Source: Streptomyces kurssanovii
Lineage (GTDB): Bacteria; Actinomycetota; Actinomycetes; Streptomycetales; Streptomycetaceae
Reading direction: 5' to 3'
Assembly (NCBI RefSeq): GCF_014649695.1
Contig: NZ_BMTN01000018.1
Location: 1 to 64,000 of the forward strand
DNA: 64,000 bases
The translations under genes and the position numbers were made by a program. Shown here in pieces: positions 40,827 to 49,428 of this stretch. The notes under the pieces were generated by a model. It was not told the origin of the DNA. It saw nothing but the letters and a program-made list of their open reading frames with translations, and searched no databases. Position 1 is the first letter of the stretch, and each line of letters begins with the position of its first letter.

Positions 40827-41258
40827 ATGGGGGGTTCGCGGACCGACCGCCTCTCGCGCACCGCGCGTCCCACGGCTCTGCTGAGCGCCGTGGCGACGCT
40901 CCTCGGCGCGCTCTTCATCTGCCTCGGCCCGGCCGGTACGCACCACGGCAAGCCCTCTCCCCGGGCCCATGGACCAGGGGCGACAGCGGCGGAGGCCGGG
41001 ACGCCGACGGCGTCGGCACGGACGGCGACCCCCACGGCGACCGCGTACAGCTGCCCGTACGACGACGGGGGCTGCGGGCTGCTGCCGGTGCTCAGCCCCG
41101 CGGTGCTCACCGTGCCGCCTCCGCAGCTCGACGCCCCGCTGGAGGCGGGCGCCCCGCTGCCCCACCCCGGGCCCGCCGCCGACGCCGGCGGCCGCGGCCG
41201 TTCCGGAGTGCTCGCGCGCGCCCCGGACCTGCACGTCCTTCAGGTGCTGCGGACGTGA
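40827..41258 (+). CDS. secreted/membrane-anchored Pro/Ala-rich protein
   Basis: 143 residues. An Arg-rich start and hydrophobic span (ALLSAVATLLGALFICLGPAG, ~18-38) form a signal or anchor. The rest is a low-complexity Ala/Thr/Pro linker and a short segment with two cysteines (YSCPYDDGGCGLLP, ~75), possibly disulfide-bonded. No family recognised. It may be the first gene of a group with the DUF3105 and DUF305 genes. Confidence 0.6.
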   Translation: MGGSRTDRLSRTARPTALLSAVATLLGALFICLGPAGTHHGKPSPRAHGPGATAAEAGTPTASARTATPTATAYSCPYDDGGCGLLPVLSPAVLTVPPPQLDAPLEAGAPLPHPGPAADAGGRGRSGVLARAPDLHVLQVLRT

Positions 41259-41329
41259 CACCGCCCGCACGACCTCGCACGCATCTCTGAACCCCCCATT
41301 CCACAGACTTCACGAAGGACACCGCCACC

Positions 41330-41977
41330 ATGGCTTCCCGTAACACCACCAACGACCGCCGGGCCCGGATAGAGCAGATGCGCCGGGCCGAGCAGTCCCG
41401 TGAGCGCCGCAACCGCATCCTCACCGTCGGCATCAGCGCCGTCGTCGTCGCCGGCCTCGTCGGCTTCGGTGTCTTCGTACTCAACAAGGAGTCCGAGGAG
41501 AAGGAGCAGCGCGTGGCCGAGGCGAAGGCCCCGGTCCAGGACGAGAAGTCCTGGGACGCCAAGAAGCTCGGCCGCAACCACGTCGAGACGGCCGTCTCCT
41601 ACGAGATGAAGCCGCCGGTCGGCGGCGACCACAGCCAGGTGTGGATGAACTGCAACGGCGACGTCTACAAGGAGGCGATCCCCGAGGTCAACGCCGTCCA
41701 CTCGCTGGAGCACGGCGCGGTGTGGGTGACGTACACCGACAAGGCCGCCAAGGGTGACGTGGACAAGCTGGCCGACAAGGTCAAGAAGACGCCGTACACG
41801 CTGATGAGCCCGTACAAGGACCAGCAGGGCCCGATCATGCTGAGCGCCTGGGGCAAGCAGTTGACCGTCGACTCGGCGGACGACAAGCGGGTCAGCCAGT
41901 TCTTCACCAAGTACGTGCAGGGCCCGCAGACGCCCGAGCCGGGCGCGGCCTGCACGGGCGGACTGAGCGGCAAGTGA
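41330..41977 (+). CDS. DUF3105 membrane-anchored protein
   Basis: 215 residues. A basic helical N-terminus (RRARIEQMRRAEQSRERRNR) precedes one membrane helix (~30-50). The extracytoplasmic DUF3105 domain has YEMKPPVGGDHSQVWMNCNG, the pattern H-S-L-E-H-G-A-V-W-V-T-Y and LMSPYKDQQGPIMLSAWGKQL. The conserved His and Cys residues suggest a metal or redox site. The stop overlaps the start of the DUF305 gene (TGATG). The two families are often neighbours in actinobacteria; function unknown. Confidence 0.88.
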   Translation: MASRNTTNDRRARIEQMRRAEQSRERRNRILTVGISAVVVAGLVGFGVFVLNKESEEKEQRVAEAKAPVQDEKSWDAKKLGRNHVETAVSYEMKPPVGGDHSQVWMNCNGDVYKEAIPEVNAVHSLEHGAVWVTYTDKAAKGDVDKLADKVKKTPYTLMSPYKDQQGPIMLSAWGKQLTVDSADDKRVSQFFTKYVQGPQTPEPGAACTGGLSGK

Positions 41978-42642
41978 TGGGCATGACGCGTACGCACTGG
42001 GCCGCCGTCACCGCGGTGGTCCTCGCGCTGCTCTTCGCGGGGGCCGCCACGGTGGCCTCCGCGGGGAACGGCGGCTCCGCCCCCGCGGACCGTACGCCGA
42101 CGGGGGCGTCCGCGGACGCCGGTTTCGCCCGTGACATGTCCGTCCACCACCAGCAGGCGGTGGAGATGTCGTTCATCGTCCGTGACCGGACGAAGGACGA
42201 GGAAGTGCGCAGGCTCGCGTACGACATCGCCAACACCCAGGCCAACCAGCGCGGCATGATGCTGGGCTGGCTGGACCTGTGGGGCCTGCCGAAGGTGGAC
42301 GCGGACGCCGAGCCGATGGAGTGGATGGCTTCGGGGAGCCCGGGCCACGGCGCTCACGGCGGCGGCCACCGGGCCGAGGACGGTTCGCTGATGGCCGGCA
42401 TGGCGAGCAGGGCGGACCTCGAGCGGCTGGGACGGCTCAGCGGCAAGGAGGCGGAGGTCCTCTACCTCCAGCTGATGATCATCCACCACAACGGCGGGAT
42501 CGCCATGGCCAAGGGCTGCGTCGAACAGTGCGCGGTCGGGGTGGAGCGCGATCTGGCGCAGGGCATGGTGGACGCGCAGGCGTCGGAGGTCGAGCTGATG
42601 GTCGAGCTGCTGCACCGCCGCGGCGCGGAGCCGCGCACCTGA
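41977..42642 (+). CDS. DUF305 exported ferritin-like protein
   Basis: 221 residues from ATG 41977, sharing an A with the upstream stop. Signal peptide or anchor ~8-28. The domain shows the two DUF305 histidine motifs: FARDMSVHHQQAVEMS (~55) and LMIIHHNGGIAMAK (~170), plus QANQRGMMLGWLDLWG. A His-rich loop (GHGAHGGGHR) lies between. DUF305 proteins are four-helix bundles related to copper- or metal-handling proteins. Translationally coupled to the DUF3105 partner. Confidence 0.88.
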   Translation: MGMTRTHWAAVTAVVLALLFAGAATVASAGNGGSAPADRTPTGASADAGFARDMSVHHQQAVEMSFIVRDRTKDEEVRRLAYDIANTQANQRGMMLGWLDLWGLPKVDADAEPMEWMASGSPGHGAHGGGHRAEDGSLMAGMASRADLERLGRLSGKEAEVLYLQLMIIHHNGGIAMAKGCVEQCAVGVERDLAQGMVDAQASEVELMVELLHRRGAEPRT

Positions 42643-42661
42643 CACGCGCCGCCGTCCGCCC

Positions 42662-42697
42662 ACGGCCCCGTCCCGGAGAGATCCGGGACGGGGCCGT
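42662..42697 (+). terminator. 16-bp hairpin terminator after DUF305 gene
   Basis: Arms 42662-42677 and 42682-42697 are perfect, with a GAGA loop, 20 bp after the stop. Confidence 0.85.
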
Positions 42698-42770
42698 CGG
42701 CGTTCGAAGGGGCCACTGGGCGCGAGGCGGCCCGTGTCCGTCCGGGGCGGGAGGCACGAAGGCCCGAGCG

Positions 42771-42818
42771 GGCGGAGGCCGAGAAGGGCGGAGGCCGAGA
42801 AGGGCGGAGGCCGGGAAG
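42771..42818 (+). repeat. 16-bp tandem repeat, 3 units
   Basis: GGCGGAGGCCGAGAAG repeated three times (last unit with one change), in the 284-bp gap between the DUF305 and CBS genes. Confidence 0.8.
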
Positions 42819-42926
42819 CACGGGCGGGTGCCCGGAGGGGCGTACGCGGCTGCGGTCGCGTACGCCGAACGGCGCCACGAGAATGAGGTGGCTCGGGGCC
42901 GATGCGGCATCCAGGAGGCACGACCT

Positions 42927-43382
42927 ATGACCACTGCGAAGGACATCATGCACCCGGGGGCCCGGTGGATCCCCTCGCACGAGACCCTCGACCGGGCGGC
43001 GCAGCTGATGCGGGAGCTGAACGTCGGCGCCCTGCCGATCGCCGACGCCGACGAGCGGCTGTGCGGCATCCTCACCGACCGCGACATCGTCGTGGGCTGC
43101 GTCGCGATGGGTCATGACCCGGCCAAGGTCACCGCGGGCGAGATGGCCAAGGGCACCCCGCGCTGGATCGACGCCGGCGCGGACGTGTCGGCGGTGCTGC
43201 GGGAGATGCAGGGCCACCAGATCCGGCGGCTGCCGGTGATCGAGAACAAGCGGTTGATCGGGATGATCAGCGAGGCGGACCTGGCGCAGCACCTGAGCGA
43301 GGACCAGATCGCCGGCTGGGCGGAGCGCGTCTACGCGGAGAGCGGCACGGAGCGCCTGAAGAACGCGGGCTCCATGACCTGA
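42927..43382 (+). CDS. CBS-domain pair protein
   Basis: 151 residues, ATG 42927 with AGGAGG 10 nt upstream. Two CBS motifs: TAKDIMHPGARWIPSHETLDRAAQLM...LCGILTDRDIVVGCVAMG and VTAGEMAKGTPRWIDAGADVSAVLREM...RRLPVIENKRLIGMISEADLAQHL. Stand-alone CBS pairs bind adenosine nucleotides and regulate partner enzymes. Streptomyces has many such hypoxia/dormancy-type proteins. No partner indicated here. Confidence 0.9.
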   Translation: MTTAKDIMHPGARWIPSHETLDRAAQLMRELNVGALPIADADERLCGILTDRDIVVGCVAMGHDPAKVTAGEMAKGTPRWIDAGADVSAVLREMQGHQIRRLPVIENKRLIGMISEADLAQHLSEDQIAGWAERVYAESGTERLKNAGSMT

Positions 43383-43485
43383 CGGTCCTGCCGGGGGCGG
43401 GGCCGGCTCGGCCCGCCCCCTTCCGCCGGGTGCTCCGGTGATGTGCCGCGCATCACCCGGAGGGACATCGCGTCAGAAAGACGAT

Positions 43486-43491
43486 TACACT
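43486..43491 (+). promoter_or_regulatory. -10 hexamer for a probable leaderless nadE transcript
   Basis: TACACT is 6 nt from GTG 43498. No ribosome-binding site is present. Confidence 0.5.
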
Positions 43492-43497
43492 GGGCCC

Positions 43498-45255
43498 GTG
43501 CCTCAACTACGCCTCGCTCTGAATCAGATCGACTCGACCGTCGGTGACCTCGCCGGCAACGCCGAGGCGATCGTGCACTGGACCCGGCACGCCGCCGAGC
43601 AGGGGGCGCATCTCGTCGCCTTCCCCGAGATGGTGCTGACCGGCTACCCCGTCGAGGACCTCGCGCTGCGGTCGTCCTTCGTCGAAGCCTCCCGTGCCAC
43701 GCTGCGCGCGCTCGCCGCCCGTCTGGACTCCGAGGGGTTCGGCGAGCTGCCGGTGATCGTCGGTTACCTGGACCGTTCGGAGACGGGCCGGCCCCGGTAC
43801 GGTCAGCCCGCCGGGTCGCCGCGCAACGCCGCCGCCGTGCTGCACCGCGGCGAGGTGGCGCTCAGCTTCGCCAAGCACCACCTTCCCAACTACGGCGTCT
43901 TCGACGAGTTCCGCTACTTCGTGCCGGGCGACACCATGCCCGTGATCCGGGTCCACGGCATCGACGTGGCGCTGGCGATCTGCGAGGACCTCTGGCAGGA
44001 CGGCGGCCGGGTGCCCGCCGCCCGCAGCGCGCAGGCGGGGCTGCTGATCTCGATCAACGCCTCGCCGTACGAGCGCGAGAAGGACGACACCCGCCTCGAG
44101 CTGGTGCGCAAGCGCGCCCAGGAGGCCGGCTGCACCACGGCGTACCTGGCGATGATCGGCGGGCAGGACGAGCTGGTCTTCGACGGCGACTCGATCGTCG
44201 TCGGCGCGGACGGCGAAGTCGTCGCGCGGGCACCGCAGTTCGCGGAGGGCAGCGTCGTACTGGATCTCGAGCTGCCCGCCGCGGCCGCCGACGCGCCCGA
44301 GGGCGTCGTGGACGACGGGCTGCGCATCGACCGCGTCGTGCTGTCGGAGGAGCCGCTGCCCGCGTACGAGGCCGAGCTGACGGGCGGTTATGCCGACCGG
44401 CTCGACGACGACGAGGAGGTGTACTCGGCGCTGGTGGTCGGCCTGCGCGCGTACGCCGCCAAGAACGGGTTCAGGTCGGTCCTGGTCGGCCTGTCCGGAG
44501 GCATCGACTCCGCCCTCGTCGCCGCGATCGCCTGCGACGCGCTGGGCGCGCAGAACGTGTACGGCGTCTCCATGCCGTCGAAGTACAGCTCGGACCACTC
44601 CAAGGGCGACGCGGCCGAGCTGGCACGGCGGACGGGGCTGAACTTCCGCACCGTACCGATCGAGCCGATGTTCGACGCCTACATGGGTTCTCTGGGTCTG
44701 ACCGGGCTCGCGGAGGAGAATCTCCAGTCGCGGCTGCGCGGCACGATGCTGATGGCGATCTCCAACCAGGAGGGCCACATCGTCCTCGCGCCGGGCAACA
44801 AGTCCGAGCTGGCGGTGGGGTATTCGACACTCTACGGCGACTCGGTGGGCGCGTACGGGCCGATCAAGGACGTCTACAAGACGACCGTGTTCCGGCTCGC
44901 CAAGTGGCGCAACCGGGCCGCGGCGGAGCGCGGCCAGACCCCGCCGATCCCCGAGGCGTCGATCACCAAGCCACCGAGCGCCGAGCTGCGCCCGGGGCAG
45001 GTGGACACCGACTCGCTGCCGGACTACGACGTGCTGGACCGGCTGCTCGAGCTGTACGTGGACCGTGACCAGGGCAAGGACGCGATCGTGGCGGCCGGCT
45101 TCGACGAGGCGCTGGTGACGAAGACGCTGCGGATGGTGGACATGGCGGAGTACAAGCGGCGCCAGTACCCGCCGGGCACCAAGATCTCGGCGAAGGGCTT
45201 CGGCAAGGACCGGCGGCTGCCGATCACGAACCGCTGGCGCGAGGCGACGAGCTGA
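43498..45255 (+). CDS. nadE: glutamine-dependent NAD+ synthetase
   Basis: 585 residues from GTG 43498. The N-terminal nitrilase-like glutaminase domain has FPEMVLTGYPVEDL (Glu), KHHLPNYGVFDEFRYF (Lys) and LAICEDLWQDGG (Cys nucleophile), together the E-K-C triad. The C-terminal ATP-pyrophosphatase has the P-loop SVLVGLSGGIDSALVAAIACDALG (SGGxDS) and GNKSELAVGYSTLYGD. It amidates nicotinic-acid adenine dinucleotide, the last step of NAD synthesis. The 3' end overlaps the convergent MFS gene by 32 bp. Confidence 0.96.
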   Translation: MPQLRLALNQIDSTVGDLAGNAEAIVHWTRHAAEQGAHLVAFPEMVLTGYPVEDLALRSSFVEASRATLRALAARLDSEGFGELPVIVGYLDRSETGRPRYGQPAGSPRNAAAVLHRGEVALSFAKHHLPNYGVFDEFRYFVPGDTMPVIRVHGIDVALAICEDLWQDGGRVPAARSAQAGLLISINASPYEREKDDTRLELVRKRAQEAGCTTAYLAMIGGQDELVFDGDSIVVGADGEVVARAPQFAEGSVVLDLELPAAAADAPEGVVDDGLRIDRVVLSEEPLPAYEAELTGGYADRLDDDEEVYSALVVGLRAYAAKNGFRSVLVGLSGGIDSALVAAIACDALGAQNVYGVSMPSKYSSDHSKGDAAELARRTGLNFRTVPIEPMFDAYMGSLGLTGLAEENLQSRLRGTMLMAISNQEGHIVLAPGNKSELAVGYSTLYGDSVGAYGPIKDVYKTTVFRLAKWRNRAAAERGQTPPIPEASITKPPSAELRPGQVDTDSLPDYDVLDRLLELYVDRDQGKDAIVAAGFDEALVTKTLRMVDMAEYKRRQYPPGTKISAKGFGKDRRLPITNRWREATS

Positions 45256-46453
45256 TCCGCTCCGGTGCGAGGGGGCTTCCCGCGATCACGCGGGAGGCCC
45301 TCTTTCCGTCGCGGTCCCGGTCGAGCAGCCCGGCGACGGCGGCGATCGCGAGACCCACGACGGCGAGGACCGCGCCGACGAACGCCGGGGACGTCCAGCC
45401 CCAGCCGGCCGCGATGGCCGCGCCGCCGAGCCAGGCGCCGCCCGCGTTGGCGAGGTTGAAGGCGGAGTGGTTCGAGGCGGAGGCGAGGGTCGGGGCGTCC
45501 TTGGCCTTGCGCATCACCAGCATCTGCAGCGGCGTGGTGGTCAGGAAGCCGACGGCGCCGAGCACGACGACGGTCGTCAGGGCGAGCCACGGGACGTGGA
45601 CGGTGAACGGGAAGGCGGCCAGGACCAGCGCGAGCGCGGTCAGGGAGCCGTAGAGCGTCGGCCGCAGCGCACGGTCGGTGAGGGGGCCGGCGGCGAGCGC
45701 GCCGAGCGTCATGCCGATGCCGAACAGGGCGAGGACGAGGGTGACCGACGACTCCCCCAGGCCGATCGCCCCGGTCGTCATCGAGGCGAGGTAGGAGTAC
45801 ACGGCGAACACTCCGGCGAAGCCGAAGACGGCGGTCAGGAGGCCGAGCAGCACCTGCCGGTCGCCGAGTGCGCGCAGTTCGCGGCCGATGCCCTGGTGGG
45901 CGTCGAGGGGCATGCTCGGCACGAGGCGGGCCAGGGCGGCCATGGCGACGAGGCCGATGGCGGTCACGACGAGGAACGTCGCACGCCAGCCGAGCTGCTG
46001 GCCGAGCGCGGTCGCGGCGGGGACGCCGACGATGTTGGCCACGGTGAGCCCGAGGAACATGGTCGCGACGGCACGCGCCTGCCGGTGCTCCCGTACGAGG
46101 CGCGCCGCGACGACGGCGCCGACGCCGAAGAACGCGCCGTGCGGCAGTCCGGCGAGCACGCGCCCCGCGAGCAGGGTGCCGAAGCCGGGCGCGAGGGCGG
46201 AGGCCAGGTTACCGACGGTGAACAGCGCCATCAGGAGCAGCAGCATCCGCTTGCGCGGGACGCGGGAGCCGAGGCCGGTGAGCAGCGGCGCGCCGATGAC
46301 GACGCCGATGGCGTAGGCGGAGACGAGATGGCCCGCGGTGGGGACGGAAGTGCCCAGGCCCTCCGCGACGTTGGGCAGCAGGCCCATCATCACGAACTCG
46401 GTGGTTCCGATGCCGAAGGCGGACACGGCGAGGGCGAGGAGCGCCAGGGGCAT
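45224..46453 (-). CDS. MFS transporter, DHA1/AraJ-type
   Basis: 409 residues with 12 predicted helices. Motifs: LALAVSAFGIGTTEFVMMGLLP at the start, GAPLLTGLGSRVPRKRMLL (loop 2-3) and AGLPHGAFFGVGAVVAARL (helix 5 region). These are typical of AraJ/YdhP and chloramphenicol-resistance exporters of Streptomyces. The upstream inverted repeats at 46468-46516 suggest repressor control. The C-terminal 11 codons overlap the nadE end on the opposite strand. Confidence 0.9.
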   Translation of the reverse strand: MPLALLALAVSAFGIGTTEFVMMGLLPNVAEGLGTSVPTAGHLVSAYAIGVVIGAPLLTGLGSRVPRKRMLLLLMALFTVGNLASALAPGFGTLLAGRVLAGLPHGAFFGVGAVVAARLVREHRQARAVATMFLGLTVANIVGVPAATALGQQLGWRATFLVVTAIGLVAMAALARLVPSMPLDAHQGIGRELRALGDRQVLLGLLTAVFGFAGVFAVYSYLASMTTGAIGLGESSVTLVLALFGIGMTLGALAAGPLTDRALRPTLYGSLTALALVLAAFPFTVHVPWLALTTVVVLGAVGFLTTTPLQMLVMRKAKDAPTLASASNHSAFNLANAGGAWLGGAAIAAGWGWTSPAFVGAVLAVVGLAIAAVAGLLDRDRDGKRASRVIAGSPLAPERISSSPRASGS

Positions 46454-46467
46454 GGGAGGGTGAGCCT

Positions 46468-46516
46468 TTCCGAGTAAGTTCGTTCTCGGAACAAATGCTC
46501 TCAGACGTTTTGTTCC
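46468..46516 (-). promoter_or_regulatory. two overlapping inverted repeats upstream of MFS gene
   Basis: TTCCGAG (46468-46474) pairs with CTCGGAA (46485-46491), and GGAACAAA (46488-46495) pairs with TTTGTTCC (46509-46516). The arms share bases 46488-46491, so the two palindromes exclude each other as hairpins. The position 15-63 bp before the start fits a TetR/MarR-type operator. No such regulator is adjacent. Confidence 0.5.
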
Positions 46517-46568
46517 GCGCGGTGAACGGCGGGTTGCGCCGGCGTTCGCCCCGCCCCCGGACAGATGG

Positions 46569-46597
46569 CCGCGCCCGGCCCCACGGGCCGGGCGCGG
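46569..46597 (-). terminator. 13-bp hairpin terminator of the EEP gene
   Basis: Arms 46569-46581 and 46585-46597, with a CAC loop, lie 30 bp past the stop of the EEP-family gene (minus strand). Confidence 0.8.
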
Positions 46598-46626
46598 TCA
46601 CAGGAAGGGCCGCGGTGGGACCAAGG

Positions 46627-47658
46627 TCACAGGTCCACGCGGGCCGCGATCGGCAGATGGTCGCTGTTCGTCCGCGGCAGCGTCCACGACGACACCGGCT
46701 CCACGCCGCGCACCATGATCTGGTCGATCCGCGCCATCGGGAACGCCGCCGGCCAGCTGAAGCCGAAGCCGTCGCCCGCCGCGCCCTGCGTGGAGCGCAT
46801 CTGGGACGTGACGGCGTTGAGCGAGCGGTCGTTCATGGTGCCGTTGAGGTCGCCGAGCAGCACGACCCGGTCCAGCCGCTCACGGGCGATGGCCTCGCCC
46901 AGCGCGTCGGCGCTGTCGTCCCGCTGGTTGGCGGTGAAGCCCGCGTGGAGCTTCACGCGGACGGACGGCATGTGCGCGACGTACACCGCGACCTCACCGC
47001 CGGGCGTCGCCACCGTGGCGCGCATCGCGCGGGTCCAGCCCATCCGGATGTCGACGGGCGAGGTCCCGGTCAGCGGGTACTTGCTCCACAGCCCCACGGT
47101 GCCCTCCACCGCGTGGTGCGGATACGTGGCGGACAGGGCCTTCTCGTACGCCGTCACCTGCCCCGTCGGAAGCTCCTGCAGCGCGAGGACGTCGGCCCCG
47201 GACGCGGCGACGTCCTCCGCGGTGCCCACGGGGTCGGGGTTGTCCGCGTTCACGTTGTGCGTGGCGATCGTCAGATCGCCGCCGGTGGCCGCGGACTTGC
47301 CCAGCAGCCCGCCGAACAGGTTGAGCCACACGACCAGCGGCAGCAGTACGGCGATCAGCCCGGTGGCGGACCGGCGCAGCACCGCCGCGACGGCGATCAG
47401 CGGGACGAACACGCCGAACCACGGCAGGAAGGTCTCCGTCAGGCTGCCGAGGTTGCCGATCCGGTTGGGGATCCGGGCGTGCAGGATCATCAGCAGGGCG
47501 ACCAGCACGGCGCAGACGGCGAGGACGACGCCGCGCCGCCAGATCCCGCGGTCGCCGCGCCACCGCTCGGGCACCCCCCGGAGTCTGTCGGCAAAGGACC
47601 CGGTGGGCCGCGTTTGGGCCGTGCCGTTCCCCGTGTCCGCCGTGTACGCCTGCGCCAT
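46627..47658 (-). CDS. membrane-anchored endonuclease/exonuclease/phosphatase (EEP) family protein
   Basis: 343 residues, ATG 47658. Three membrane helices (~43-60, ~78-95, ~100-120) precede an extracytoplasmic EEP domain. Catalytic landmarks: ATHNVNADNPDP (Asn), VLALQELPTG (metal Glu), VVLLGDLNGTMNDRS (Asp/Asn) and RTNSDHLPIAARVDL (Asp-His). EEP enzymes are metal-dependent phosphodiesterases acting on DNA, phospholipids or sphingomyelin. The membrane anchor suggests an extracellular or lipid substrate. Confidence 0.9.
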   Translation of the reverse strand: MAQAYTADTGNGTAQTRPTGSFADRLRGVPERWRGDRGIWRRGVVLAVCAVLVALLMILHARIPNRIGNLGSLTETFLPWFGVFVPLIAVAAVLRRSATGLIAVLLPLVVWLNLFGGLLGKSAATGGDLTIATHNVNADNPDPVGTAEDVAASGADVLALQELPTGQVTAYEKALSATYPHHAVEGTVGLWSKYPLTGTSPVDIRMGWTRAMRATVATPGGEVAVYVAHMPSVRVKLHAGFTANQRDDSADALGEAIARERLDRVVLLGDLNGTMNDRSLNAVTSQMRSTQGAAGDGFGFSWPAAFPMARIDQIMVRGVEPVSSWTLPRTNSDHLPIAARVDL

Positions 47659-47997
47659 AGAGCTGTCCTCACTGCCTTACTGTCACGCCCGGCCTCGCCG
47701 CCGTCCTTAGGACCCTAGGCGATGACCGGTGGTCGTCCCGCCGTCCGGGGACGGCTGTTCTGCCTCGATGACGACGTGGGCGCACGCCGGGTTCCTGCCA
47801 CCGGGCGTGGCGCGGAGGCTGTGACAGAACGGGCACACTCGATGCGTTCCGGATCACACCGCGGCGGGCGTGTCCCGAGGGCGGCGACGCGGCGTGTGAG
47901 GGGGTCCTCTTTCCCCGGGTGGCATGAAGTGCCACCATGGGAGGCGATCCGGGGACGCCGTCAGGGCGCCTCGAGATGAAGAAGGAGCCGAATACTC
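47659..47997. other. divergent promoter region of the EEP gene and panB
   Basis: 339 bp without a gene. It should contain the promoters of both divergent genes. No operator-like palindrome was noticed apart from short CGCCGC-type repeats. GAAGGAG directly before 47998 is the panB ribosome-binding site. Confidence 0.5.
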
Positions 47998-48858
<861 letters not shown>

Positions 48859-48897
48859 GCCACGCCCGCCGCCGCGAAGAGCCACTCCCGGCACAGA

Positions 48898-48935
48898 CGA
48901 CAGCCCGCCGATCTTCCCCCGTCGGCGGGCTGTCG
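48898..48935 (+). terminator. 14-bp hairpin terminator of panB
   Basis: Arms 48898-48911 and 48922-48935 pair perfectly around a 10-nt C-rich loop, 40 bp after the stop. Confidence 0.8.
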
Positions 48936-48992
48936 GCGTAGTGTGAGAGATGGCCTCGGGGACAGCACCTCACCGCCAGGAGGCGGGACATC

Positions 48993-49355
48993 ATGGCCGC
49001 GATCATGAGCAGGAACTTCGACTCGGCCGACGAGACCCGTGCGTTCAAGGACGGGAAGGGGAAGCTGGACGTCATCAACACCGAGCACGGGCCGGTCGGG
49101 CGTGCCGTGTTCGAGCCGGGCTGGCGCTGGTCCACCCACGTCAAGCCGATCGCGGGCACGGACAGCTGTCAGGCGTCGCACGTCGGTTACATGGTCAGCG
49201 GCCGTATGAAGGTCGTCATGGACGGCGGCGAGACGGGTGAGTTCGGCCCCGGCGACTTCATGTCCATCGCACCGGGGCACGACGCCTGGGTCGTCGGCGA
49301 CGAGTCGTGCGTGGTGCTCGACTGGGTCGGCTTCGGCGACTACGCGAAGTCCTGA
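48993..49355 (+). CDS. cupin-domain protein
   Basis: 120 residues, ATG 48993 with AGGAGG about 10 nt upstream. A single small cupin barrel: GWRWSTHVKPIAG, SHVGYMVSGRMKVVMDGG (motif 1 with a reduced His set) and FGPGDFMSIAPGHDAWVVGDE (motif 2, P-G-H-D). Metal ligands are partly kept (two His). Similar to small cupins of unknown function; binding or isomerisation of a small acid is possible. Confidence 0.87.
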   Translation: MAAIMSRNFDSADETRAFKDGKGKLDVINTEHGPVGRAVFEPGWRWSTHVKPIAGTDSCQASHVGYMVSGRMKVVMDGGETGEFGPGDFMSIAPGHDAWVVGDESCVVLDWVGFGDYAKS

Positions 49356-49379
49356 CCGCTCTGGCCTCCGCAAGAACCA

Positions 49380-49406
49380 CAGGCCGCCGGCAGCGCCGGC
49401 GGCCTG
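49380..49406. terminator. 12-bp bidirectional hairpin
   Basis: Arms 49380-49391 and 49395-49406 with an AGC loop, between the convergent cupin (+) and CHAT (-) genes. Confidence 0.75.
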
Positions 49407-49428
49407 CCCCGCTCAGGGGACGCCTGCG

